From: 2-02-FULL-46-13 sp036517235
GTDB taxonomy: Bacteria; Patescibacteriota; Minisyncoccia; Phycocordibacterales; DSPV01
DNA: 8,419 bases
Assembly (NCBI GenBank): GCA_036517235.1
Contig: DATDXL010000019.1
Coordinates: forward strand, 1 to 8,419
Reading direction: 5' to 3'
The notes below the pieces were generated by a model. That model was not told the DNA's origin, ran no database searches, and worked only from the letters and a program-made list of their open reading frames with translations. The translations under genes and the position numbers were made by a program. Below, piece by piece: positions 1-6,040 of this stretch. Within the stretch, counting starts at the first letter, position 1, and each line of letters begins with the position of its first letter.

Positions 1-46
1 GAACTGTGCTACACTACGCTCTCAAGTATCGTTAACTACCTACTGC

Positions 47-556
47 GTGTTGCAACGAACAAGAATCAATAAAGCCATCAGAGCGGAGTCACTCCGTGTC
101 ATTGGCGAAAATGGAGAGAATTTCGGAGTATTGAGTCTCACGGATGCCCTCGCGAAGGCAGAAGAGCTTGGGCTAGACCTCATTGAAATATCCCCTACCG
201 CTGTGCCGCCCGTTGCAAAAATCATGGAATATGGTAAATTCCAGTACGCTGAAAACAAGAAACGAAAGGAAGCAAAAGCCAAGACCAGGAACGTTGAAAC
301 GAAGGCGATCCAGATAACCATAGGCACGGGTGACCACGATTTGGACCTTAAGGCGAAAAAAGCGGTAGAGTGGCTCACTGAGGGACACAGGATAAAAGTA
401 GATCTGTTCCTTCGCGGCAGGGCCAAGTACATGGATCAGAAATTCTTGAAGGAGCGTCTGGAGAGAATACTGAAGCTGATCAGCAGCGACTTCAAAGTAG
501 TAGAGGAAGCGAAAAAGAGTCCTAAAGGTTTGAGCCTAGTCATCGAGAAAGCATAG
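47..556 (+). CDS. infC: Translation initiation factor IF-3
   Basis: IF3 binds the 30S subunit, blocks premature 50S joining and checks the start codon and initiator tRNA. The 169-residue product has the family layout: an N-terminal domain (about 1-75, opening with RINKAIRAESLRVI and DLIEISP), the signature KIMEYGKFQYAENKKRKEAK linking helix at about 78-97, and a C-terminal RNA-binding domain with the GDHDLDLKAKKA and FLRGRAKY stretches. Length is close to E. coli IF3 (180). The start is uncertain: GTG at 47 or TTG at 50 would both be non-ATG starts, as is common for infC, no Shine-Dalgarno sequence is visible, and the frame stays open to the left window edge. It is first in the infC-rpmI-rplT order. 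Identity is secure; only the N-terminus is doubtful. Confidence 0.95.
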   Translation: MLQRTRINKAIRAESLRVIGENGENFGVLSLTDALAKAEELGLDLIEISPTAVPPVAKIMEYGKFQYAENKKRKEAKAKTRNVETKAIQITIGTGDHDLDLKAKKAVEWLTEGHRIKVDLFLRGRAKYMDQKFLKERLERILKLISSDFKVVEEAKKSPKGLSLVIEKA

Positions 557-690
557 TTACAGGTAGCAGGGTTGGAGACCCCAGCACCAAATTTAAGAGC
601 ATTAACCTCTGCAGTTACATAGCGTTGTACGACATAAAGTGAAGTATTGGGTAGTTATGACTGACTGTGGTGAAATTGATACGGGGTCAT

Positions 691-726
691 TATTTTCTAC
701 CACTCGCTTTGCTCGTGAAGAAAATA
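691..726 (+). promoter_or_regulatory. Inverted repeat abutting the rpmI start codon
   Basis: TATTTTCT (691-698) is the exact reverse complement of AGAAAATA (719-726), and CAC (701-703) can pair with GTG (715-717) inside. The 3' arm covers the purine-rich bases that would act as ribosome-binding site and ends one base before the rpmI ATG at 728. In other bacteria infC-rpmI-rplT is controlled by L20 binding its own leader or by attenuation. That this hairpin limits rpmI translation is inference. The rest of the 171-base gap (557-690) shows only short weak hairpins. Confidence 0.4.
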
Positions 727-727
727 T

Positions 728-910
728 ATGAAAACAAATAAATCATTTATGAAACGCCTCCGGATTACCAAAAACGGTAAGATTATGGCGCGTGGCCAGG
801 GACAAAATCATTTCAACGCCAAAGAGCGAGGCCGCCGACAGCTCGCGAAGAAGAGGACGACCAACTTCGTCATTTCGAACAAAGCGGCGAGCCGATTCCT
901 CGTACGATAG
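728..910 (+). CDS. rpmI: 50S ribosomal protein L35 (bL35)
   Basis: L35 is a small basic protein of the large ribosomal subunit. The 60-residue product opens MKTNKSFMKRLRITKNGKI, matching the family's MKTHKGAAKRFKVTGTGKI pattern, and continues with the conserved basic GQNHFNAKERGRRQL stretch (where typical members read KSHLLTKKS.KRKR), ending in a region equivalent to the family's VSKADAKRIKRLL. Length is typical. The ATG at 728 is preceded by a weak purine-rich stretch that lies in a hairpin arm. Its place between infC and rplT confirms the call. It ends in TAG. Confidence 0.93.
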   Translation: MKTNKSFMKRLRITKNGKIMARGQGQNHFNAKERGRRQLAKKRTTNFVISNKAASRFLVR

Positions 911-928
911 TAAAAGGTTAGAATGTTC

Positions 929-1000
929 GTAAAGTTTATAAAGCAAGGCAGCGTATCTGGAAACTTTACAACTTGAAAGACTTTACAAACTTTATAAACT
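929..1000 (+). promoter_or_regulatory. Competing inverted repeats in the rpmI-rplT gap
   Basis: Bases 929-943 can pair with two downstream partners. GTAAAGTTT (929-937) is the exact complement of AAACTTTAC (961-969), and AGTTTATAAAG (933-943) is the exact complement of CTTTATAAACT (990-1000). The pairings share bases 933-937, so only one can form. A 9-base direct repeat, ACTTTACAA, also occurs at 963-971 and 980-988. The second pairing ends 7 bases before the rplT ATG at 1008, where no Shine-Dalgarno sequence is seen. A switch controlling rplT, perhaps through L20, is possible; AT-rich sequence can also give such repeats by chance. Confidence 0.35.
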
Positions 1001-1007
1001 AGATTCC

Positions 1008-1352
1008 ATGACACGAGTAAAAAAAGGAGTGAACGCGCTAAAAACCCGTCGCAATGTCCTCAAAAGGGTCAAGGGCTATCGCCATGGACGCTCCAAGAAA
1101 GAGCGCCAGGCCTATGAAGCTATCGTCCATGCGGGAAGCTACGCTTTCGCCCACCGAAGGGATAAAAAGGGCGTCATGCGCCGGCTCTGGAACGTGCGCA
1201 TCAATGCGGCACTCGAATCTCACAACCTTTCTTACAGCAAATTCATCGGGGCACTAAAGAAAAACAGCATCGCCGTAGACAGGAAAATCCTTGCGACGCT
1301 CGCTGAAACACGACCCGAGTCGTTCAAGCGGGTAGTAGAAAAAGCAAAGTAA
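1008..1352 (+). CDS. rplT: 50S ribosomal protein L20 (bL20)
   Basis: L20 is an early-assembly 23S rRNA-binding protein and, in other bacteria, the repressor of its own operon. The 114-residue product matches the family end to end: a basic N-terminal extension (MTRVKKGVNALKTRRNVLKR), the KGYRHGRSKKERQAYEAIVHAGSYAFAHRRDKK segment at about 42-74, the core RRLWNVRINAA at about 78-88, and YSKFIGALKKNSIAVDRKILATLA near the C-terminus. ATG at 1008 gives exactly the expected start. It is the last gene of the operon; its TAA stop lies a few bases before a strong terminator hairpin. Confidence 0.96.
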   Translation: MTRVKKGVNALKTRRNVLKRVKGYRHGRSKKERQAYEAIVHAGSYAFAHRRDKKGVMRRLWNVRINAALESHNLSYSKFIGALKKNSIAVDRKILATLAETRPESFKRVVEKAK

Positions 1353-1355
1353 AAC

Positions 1356-1394
1356 GCGCCGCCTCGTCCGAAAGGACAGGTGGCGCTTCGTTTG
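1356..1394 (+). terminator. Rho-independent terminator of the infC operon, probably bidirectional
   Basis: GCGCCGCCT and GTCC, separated by one bulged C, pair with GGAC and AGGTGGCGC around a GAAA tetraloop. This gives a 13-pair stem (1356-1386) followed on the + strand by TTCGTTTG. On the - strand the stem is followed by GTTTTACTTT, so it can also end the convergent transcript of the gene at 1402-2097. The GNRA loop on the + strand suggests the rplT direction is the main one. Confidence 0.85.
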
Positions 1395-1401
1395 TAAATC
1401 C

Positions 1402-2097
1402 TCACTGATTGACTTGCTCAAGCTCTGCGAGGCGCTTAGTGGCTCTGTTGCGAACCATTGAATCAACGTCACTCTGCGCCAGAGAACGCAGTATGGCAAG
1501 GTCAGAAAGATGATCTGCGACCTTGACTCTCACGTCCCAATGTTCAAACGTTGCAGCTACCTGCAAATGAGCCTCATCTAGCCTCCCTGCTGCATAACAA
1601 CGCGTTTCAGCATACTGGCCCTCAAGAGCAATTTTGAGTAGATAGTCTTGGCTCGTCTTGTCTAAGTGACAGGCTGCTTCGCTAGCTCTCGAACCATCCG
1701 GCATAAGTGCGATTTCGAGAAGCAACTCCTCTCGCCTCTCTTTTGCGTTGAGACTGATGAGTCTAATGGCTTCACTCTTCAGACTCGCTGAGCACTCAGT
1801 TTCGTCTCTCAGAAGCGACATAGCCAGCTCAACATCCCCAACAGCTTTGAGGGCAGTTATGCGGGTGTAACACCCCGCTTCTTTATCCAACGCGACAAAG
1901 CGTGCGGGACGCTCAACAATGAAAGCTGTCCTGGCCAAAAGGCTCCCGATTTGTCTGGCAACCAAATCATTTGGTTGGAGGATTCGGAGAACGTGTGATT
2001 CTTCACCGCCCAATGTACGCACCCAATTTGCCAACGTTCGTGCGATTTCAAAGGTCTTACCGCCGCCTTTGAGGAATTCCATCTCTGTTTTGCTCAT
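1402..2097 (-). CDS. HEAT-like repeat protein of unknown function
   Basis: The 231-residue product has no signal peptide or membrane segment. From about residue 70 it is alpha-helical with recurring 20-35-residue units of the kind A..RL.....L..LA..D.D..VR..A...L, clearest at the C-terminus (DVRVKVADHLSDLAILRSLA, then VDSMVRNRATKRLAEL). This resembles HEAT or leucine-rich-variant repeats, which usually bind proteins or nucleic acids. The N-terminal 60 residues are not recognised. The start is well supported: AAAAAGG lies 7 bases before the ATG, the best Shine-Dalgarno site in the window. The stop is TGA just before the shared terminator. It has its own strong promoter and long leader, so it is a single-gene unit. 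A precise function cannot be given. Confidence 0.75.
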   Translation of the reverse strand: MSKTEMEFLKGGGKTFEIARTLANWVRTLGGEESHVLRILQPNDLVARQIGSLLARTAFIVERPARFVALDKEAGCYTRITALKAVGDVELAMSLLRDETECSASLKSEAIRLISLNAKERREELLLEIALMPDGSRASEAACHLDKTSQDYLLKIALEGQYAETRCYAAGRLDEAHLQVAATFEHWDVRVKVADHLSDLAILRSLAQSDVDSMVRNRATKRLAELEQVNQ

Positions 2098-2282
2098 CTG
2101 TTTTCCTTTTTGCAGTGGATTACCTCTTATTCGCTAGCAAGCGAGAGGAAAGAAAGATCTTACTTTTTCTTTCCCGAGCGACGCGAACAAAGGACTGAGT
2201 GCCCTTTATCCGCACTCGCGAACCTAAGGCCTATCCGGGTTTCGATTTGGAAAGGACATACCAGCACAATACTGGCAATCCA
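2098..2282 (-). promoter_or_regulatory. Long hairpin-rich 5' leader of the HEAT-like gene
   Basis: From the predicted transcription start near 2282 to the ATG at 2097 the mRNA would carry about 185 untranslated bases with no credible coding frame. It contains GAGTGC/GCACTC (2197-2202 with 2212-2217), GGAAAGAAA/TTTCTTTCC (2147-2155 with 2166-2174, a 9-pair stem) and CCTCT plus CGCT paired with AGCG plus AGAGG (2123-2148), the last just upstream of the ribosome-binding site. No named riboswitch consensus was recognised. A regulatory leader is inferred from its length, the spaced hairpins and the strong promoter. Confidence 0.45.
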
Positions 2283-2288
2283 GAGGTG

Positions 2289-2317
2289 ATATTAGAGCAA
2301 TGCTAGAGCTCTGTCAA
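2289..2317 (-). promoter_or_regulatory. Sigma70-type promoter for the HEAT-like gene
   Basis: On the - strand TTGACA (2317-2312) is followed by a 17-base spacer and TAATAT (2294-2289). The -35 box is perfect, the spacing is optimal and the -10 box has four of six consensus bases (TATAAT). Transcription would start near 2282 and run into the gene at 2097. It is the strongest promoter-like sequence I found in the window. Confidence 0.75.
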
Positions 2318-2332
2318 TGTTATTTACGAACG

Positions 2333-2376
2333 TGCATACACTAAACAAATGCGGCCGCACTTGTTTAGTGTATGCA
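2333..2376. repeat. 44-bp near-perfect palindrome
   Basis: Twenty-one of 22 base pairs match across the dyad. The outer 16-base arms (2333-2348 and 2361-2376, containing ACTAAACAA and TTGTTTAGT) are exact; one A/C mismatch (2349/2360) separates them from a central TGCGGCCGCA. It ends 16 bases upstream of the -35 box of the - strand promoter. There is no T-run on either side, so it does not look like a standard terminator, although it could still end the metallo-beta-lactamase transcript. An operator or cruciform is possible. The remainder of the gap to 2478 shows only a 6-base inverted repeat, GCAGCA/TGCTGC. Confidence 0.7.
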
Positions 2377-2478
2377 GCAAAGAGGTAGAAAAAATCCTGC
2401 TGCGATTGATACGATCATTGACCAACCACAACAAAGCTATTGAGTAAAAGACGGTATGCCAAATTATGGTAGGACTTT

Positions 2479-3858
2479 TTAAAACTCGATTTCGTGCGTA
2501 CTCCCGAGCTCGGGGAAGACCGCGTCCACCCCGAGCTCGTCTCGTATGCGCTGGGCAAGAAAGAGCGAGGACTTCGGCTCCCCCATCGCGACGAATACTT
2601 CCTTGAGCGTCTCTGCGGAACCGGCGACAAATTCAACGAGATGGTCCGAATCTTTGTGCGACGAATATCCCGACACCATCATGATGCGGGCATTGACCGG
2701 AACCGTTTCTCCCGCAATAACGACTTCTTTACTTCCCTCGGCAAGAGCGCGCCCCAAAGTGCCAGCGGCCTGGTAGCCGACCAAAAGTACGGTGTTTTGC
2801 GCGTTCGGGAGATAGCTTTTCTCGTGTCCTATAACTCTGCCACCTTCCGACATCCCGCCGCCCGCGATGATGATCTTGGGATTTGGCACCAGATCGATGT
2901 GAGCGGATTCTCTTGAGGATGCGGTAAACCGGAGCTTAGGAAAATTAAAAATATCGTCCCCCGACGCAATCTCTTGCTGCACCGACGGTTTGAACGTGTG
3001 CTTCATACGGCGGTAGACACTCGTCACCTTTATCGCAAGCGGTGAATCAAGGAAGACGGGCATTGAAGGCACTTCTTTATCTTCCACCATATTATTGAGC
3101 TCATAGAGTATCATCTGGCTCCGTTCAAGCGAGAATGCGGGGATAATCAGTACTCCTTTCTTGCGCTCCACGTCGAGCACGGCCTCGCGTAAAATCTCAC
3201 GACGCTGCTCCCGTCCCTCGTGGTTCCTATCCCCATAGACGCTCTCTATCACGAGATATGAAACGCTCTCGAGAGGTTCAGTATCTTTCACCAAAAGCGA
3301 GGGGGTATTACCGAGGTCTCCGGAAAAGACAACCCTCTTTCCGTTGCGCTCGAATTCGAAGAAACAGGACCCCAGGATATGCCCCGCGTCTTTTGCGGTA
3401 ACGGTAACACCCCCTTCAAGTGTAAGAGGCGTGTGGTACGGCAACTCATGCCAGAGCGAAAATGCCGCGGCTACGTCAGAACTCTCGTAGAGCGGTGCCG
3501 CTCCCCTGTCCGACGCCTCACGCCGCATAATATTCAGTGCATCGTCGAACATAAGTTGAGCGATGGCGCGTGTTTCAGGTGTCGAGTAGATAGGTCCCTT
3601 GAACCCCTCTTTCACAAGTTTCGGAATCCTTCCTATGTGGTCCGTGTGCGCATGAGTGATAAAAAGCAAATCTATTGATGCGGGGCCGTAAGGAAACGGC
3701 TTACGATTTTCATCCATCGTATACCGTGACCCTTGTACAAGACCACAATCAACGAGAACGCGGAGAGGCTTTGCTTCACCCCCGATTTCAAAAAGAAAAT
3801 TCGCGCCTGTAGCATTCCCTACGCCGCCCGCAAACAAAATAGAAGAAGTGGTTTTCAT
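2479..3858 (-). CDS. Beta-CASP metallo-beta-lactamase family nuclease
   Basis: Members of this family are zinc-dependent RNA nucleases (CPSF-73 and bacterial TTHA0252-like proteins) that process or degrade RNA in the cytoplasm. In the 459-residue product the metal-binding motifs appear in order: LVDCG (about 35-39), HAHTDH (69-74), DAGHILGS (157-164) and SGDLG (179-183). The beta-CASP part follows: ESVYGDR (205-211, motif A), DSPLA (271-275), GGGMSEGGRVIGH ending at about 345 (motif B His) and GYSSHKDSDH (397-406, motif C His). All catalytic positions seem intact. An in-frame ATG at 3879 would add seven residues; I prefer 3858 because AACGGG precedes it, as at ndk. Substrate specificity is not shown. 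It stands alone on the - strand. Confidence 0.9.
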   Translation of the reverse strand: MKTTSSILFAGGVGNATGANFLFEIGGEAKPLRVLVDCGLVQGSRYTMDENRKPFPYGPASIDLLFITHAHTDHIGRIPKLVKEGFKGPIYSTPETRAIAQLMFDDALNIMRREASDRGAAPLYESSDVAAAFSLWHELPYHTPLTLEGGVTVTAKDAGHILGSCFFEFERNGKRVVFSGDLGNTPSLLVKDTEPLESVSYLVIESVYGDRNHEGREQRREILREAVLDVERKKGVLIIPAFSLERSQMILYELNNMVEDKEVPSMPVFLDSPLAIKVTSVYRRMKHTFKPSVQQEIASGDDIFNFPKLRFTASSRESAHIDLVPNPKIIIAGGGMSEGGRVIGHEKSYLPNAQNTVLLVGYQAAGTLGRALAEGSKEVVIAGETVPVNARIMMVSGYSSHKDSDHLVEFVAGSAETLKEVFVAMGEPKSSLFLAQRIRDELGVDAVFPELGSTHEIEF

Positions 3859-3987
3859 CCCGTTAGTGAAAAATGGCATCGCTTAAAAGAGCGCTCCATT
3901 GATTCCAAGTATAGTTAGTGATCGATTCATCTTGAATATGTTCTTTTTACGAAATCATAGTTCAATGCCATTTTCTACATACGGGAT

Positions 3988-4395
3988 TCATACAGTCCCC
4001 AGTATTTTAACTCGTTGGCACATATACAACCACACTACCACCGCTGCCCCACACACATCAAGAATAATATCTTTGAGCGTATCAAGAGAATATCCCAAAG
4101 GGGTGTTGTTGGGTATATGGAATGCGTATTCAAATATCTCCCATGCTATGCCGACAATGAGCACCATTGCGAAAGTGTACCCTATAACCGCCGTCAGCGA
4201 GAATGAAGGCATATGATCGCGCACACGCCCAAAAAACCAAAAGAAAAAGGCACCTAACGCGAGGCCTCCTAGAAAATGCACTGGGGAATCGAACCACCAC
4301 CAGATACCAAAAAGCGAATAGCGATACGCGGCTTCGTTCATGAGCCAGAGCAGTATTGAGAGCAACAGGGATAGTATAAGTAGTCGGCGTGACAT
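3988..4395 (-). CDS. Small multi-pass membrane protein with WEIFEY and DTLKDIILD motifs
   Basis: The 135-residue product is strongly hydrophobic with about four membrane segments (roughly 4-20, 39-56, 66-84 and 107-125). Conserved-looking features are WWWFDSPVHFLGG (32-44), WEIFEY (85-90) and DTLKDIILDVCGA (105-117). This pattern recalls the DUF2238/YjdF-like and VanZ-like groups of small membrane proteins, whose biochemical role I cannot state. ATG at 4395 is preferred over the longer open frame starting at 4434, because it places a short basic MSRR start directly before the first membrane helix; neither start has a Shine-Dalgarno sequence. The stop is TGA. It lies 129 bp upstream of the metallo-beta-lactamase gene, so co-transcription is possible but not shown. 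Confidence 0.8.
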   Translation of the reverse strand: MSRRLLILSLLLSILLWLMNEAAYRYSLFGIWWWFDSPVHFLGGLALGAFFFWFFGRVRDHMPSFSLTAVIGYTFAMVLIVGIAWEIFEYAFHIPNNTPLGYSLDTLKDIILDVCGAAVVVWLYMCQRVKILGTV

Positions 4396-4462
4396 CGAGA
4401 ACGTGAAATAAAAATATACCCGATCTAAAAACAAAAACCCACGACGTCCATGGACTTTTTAT

Positions 4463-4806
4463 ATTCTCTGCTCTTCCTGCAGAGAATGTGGGAAAGGGGT
4501 CGGGGTGAGAAGCGAACACCTGGAGCTTCGCAAGACTCATTGAGCTCGAGTCTTCGAGAGCCAATGAGTGGACAGTTCCTGTAAGGAAACGGGAGTTTCC
4601 CCGTGGAGGAGAGCAGTCCGAGGTTTGTTCCGAGGACATTGAGAACCGAGAGGTTTTCAAAATGAAATTCCACGAGCTAACACTCGTGGAGTCTCATTCA
4701 GGGTTACTTAGAAGTATGCACCCTAAGCTTTGCTTAGGTGGGTGCCCATGAGCCGAAACGATTAGATTCCCCGGAGGGATTCACACGAGCCGGCGAATTC
4801 GGGCTC
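4463..4806 (+). ncRNA. Candidate structured RNA, family not recognised
   Basis: No protein frame is credible here, yet the stretch is GC-richer than the AT-rich gaps around it and folds into successive hairpins. They are: 4463-4471/4479-4487 (9 pairs); 4535-4549/4554-4569 (14 pairs with small bulges); GGAAAC-GGGA-GTTTCC (4585-4600); GAGAACC-GAGA-GGTTTTC (4641-4658); TCCACGAG/CTCGTGGA (4669-4690); GCACC-CTAAGC/GCTTAG-GGTGC (4718-4745), enclosed by CTCAT/ATGAG (4693-4697, 4748-4752); and GAGCC/GGCTC (4787-4806). Two loops are GNRA-type only when read on the + strand, which favours that strand. It lacks the RNase P GAGGAAAGTCC and ACAGAA elements, the tmRNA TTCGAC and T-loop, and the SRP GGAAG loop. 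Ends are approximate. Confidence 0.45.
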
Positions 4807-5243
4807 CCTAAAATTTGTCATAGAGTCAATACTTCAAATAACCCTGCACCAAGTATAACGCTCTAGAGGCAAGTGGCAATACACAGAAACAAAGTGGAGC
4901 ATAAAGAAAGACGTCCGCCAAGGGGTATAACCCTCCAAACCCCCTTTTGTATACCTACAAACTGTCTCCCACCGTAAAGCGAGAGACAGTTTGGACAGGT
5001 CAGAGTACCTGGAGCCAAGCGATTTTTTATTTTTTGCTTCTGTGTGTATCCACGTTGGGATACAGCAAGTTGAAGCTATTAAAATTGTTCTTGGTCAGAT
5101 ACCGCAGGACCGTACCACAATCATAGAATGTCAAAAGTAAAAGTAAACGGGAGAAAAAAGATGTTTTTTACAGAAAATAGCCCTGAAAGGGTGATTTTGC
5201 GTACAGCTTAGGAACAGCTTTTCAACAGAAGACGCAAAAGTAA
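4807..5243. other. Gene-free stretch between the candidate RNA and ndk
   Basis: I see no credible protein gene on either strand. Visible structure: an 11-pair hairpin CAAACTGTCTC/GAGACAGTTTG (4958-4968, 4983-4993); CAGGT/ACCTG (4996-5011) followed, after 11 bases, by two T-runs (5023-5035) that could form a weak + strand terminator for an RNA transcribed from the left; TGTATCC/GGATACA at about 5045-5064; and CCCT-GAA-AGGG near 5181, flanked by AAAAT/ATTTT, which on the - strand lies after ndk and could help end its transcript. A 16-codon + strand frame starting at 5161 is too short to support. Confidence 0.4.
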
Positions 5244-5855
5244 TTACTCTAGTGTACCGTCAAGGTTAACGTCATAGAGAATACTCTCCTGGAAGAGCTT
5301 GTAGTCGATGAGCTCGTCTCTCTTGAACCAGTGCGCGATTTCTGCTTCTGCCTCCTTCTCTGAACCTGACGCGTGCACAAGGTTTCTCACGGCGCGGTTA
5401 TCGGGGTCAGACATCTGGTACGAATCAAGAACGTAATCGCCGCGTATTGAGCCAACATCGGAAGTCAGAGGTTCGGTTCCGCCAACAAGCTTGCGCGCAA
5501 TCTTTACCGCATGGGCACCTTGCCACACCATCGCCACAACGGGACCTGAAGCAAGATACTTCTTTAAATTTGCGAGAATCTTCGCAGTAATTTCAAGCGG
5601 GTCCTCCGAAGGTGGAGTTAAACCTTTGGATTTATATCCTTCGATAGTCTTCTCTCCTGTTACGCGTCGCCACTCCGGGTCAAGGGTATAGTGCTGTTCT
5701 ACAAGCTCTGGCGTCGGCACCAGCATCTTTACTGCCGCAAGCTTAAGGCCGACTTGCTCGAAACGTTTTATAATCTCTCCCACGAGCGAGCGCTGTACAC
5801 CGTCGGGTTTGACGATGACTAGGGTTCGTTCGAATTTTGGATGTGTTTTATTCAT
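5244..5855 (-). CDS. ndk: Nucleoside diphosphate kinase with internal insertions
   Basis: NDK transfers the gamma phosphate between nucleoside triphosphates and diphosphates through a phosphohistidine. The 203-residue product shows ERTLVIVKPDGVQRSLVGEI (9-28, including the substrate-binding Lys), GPVVAMVWQGAHAV (104-117), RKLVGG (121-126), GSIRGDY (135-141) and the active-site NLVHASGS with His161. The usual motif is N-I-I-H-G-S-D-S, so the Asp is Gly here. Typical NDKs have about 140 residues; the extra length lies mainly between HY (55-56) and GPVV (about 25-30 more residues than usual), with about 10 more between IRGD and the catalytic His and a longer C-terminal tail. ATG at 5855 is preferred over an upstream TTG at 5870. 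Function is secure; the insertions resemble the longer NDKs of some CPR and archaeal lineages, from memory. Confidence 0.93.
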   Translation of the reverse strand: MNKTHPKFERTLVIVKPDGVQRSLVGEIIKRFEQVGLKLAAVKMLVPTPELVEQHYTLDPEWRRVTGEKTIEGYKSKGLTPPSEDPLEITAKILANLKKYLASGPVVAMVWQGAHAVKIARKLVGGTEPLTSDVGSIRGDYVLDSYQMSDPDNRAVRNLVHASGSEKEAEAEIAHWFKRDELIDYKLFQESILYDVNLDGTLE

Positions 5856-5929
5856 CCCGTTAAAAATCAATTAGTTGATAGTCTTTTTTTAAAGAAAGCA
5901 GTAAATGAAATCGGTTCTTTGCCTATATT

Positions 5930-5973
5930 CCCGAAATACTACGGTCGTCTCTCGACGACCTATTTCTAACGGG
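5930..5973 (-). promoter_or_regulatory. Long imperfect hairpin between ndk and the upstream operon
   Basis: GGTCGTC (5943-5949) pairs with GACGACC (5954-5960) around a loop that reads GAGA on the - strand. After a 4-base bulge GAAATA pairs with TATTTC (5933-5938, 5961-5966), and after another CCC pairs with GGG (5930-5932, 5971-5973). The GNRA loop favours the - strand, on which this lies after the small gene ending at 6040 and before ndk. No proper T-run follows, so it is either a weak terminator or part of the ndk leader. Confidence 0.5.
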
Positions 5974-6017
5974 AACAAGTTTAAGCCCTATCTTACCGTC
6001 AAAGCGACAGAAACGCA

Positions 6018-6040
6018 ACTCTTTTTGCCACTCTTTTTGC
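6018..6040. repeat. Two-copy short tandem repeat
   Basis: The 11-mer ACTCTTTTTGC occurs at 6018-6028 and 6030-6040 (period 12). The second copy's last base is part of the TAG stop of the - strand gene above it. It is probably a local slippage product. Confidence 0.6.

Noticed and set aside
2334..2375. Palindrome as an insertion-sequence end or attachment site
   Set aside because: No transposase, integrase or target duplication is visible on either side.
4603..4622. Possible RNase P RNA core element
   Set aside because: The match to GAGGAAAGTCC needs several inserted bases, and the partner ACAGAA...CCGGC element and the other conserved regions are missing.
4425..4673. Open frames of 82 and 176 codons on the - strand across the candidate RNA region
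   Set aside because: Their translations show no domain-like pattern, they overlap the hairpin chain or the membrane protein gene in another frame, and they have no start signals; they look like chance frames.
5017..5039. T-rich tract as a strong + strand terminator
   Set aside because: The nearest stem (4996-5011) ends 11 bases before the T-run, too far for a standard intrinsic terminator, so it is only mentioned as weak.
5161..5211. Sixteen-codon + strand frame preceded by ACGGGAG
   Set aside because: It is too short and isolated, with no downstream gene on that strand to act as a leader for.
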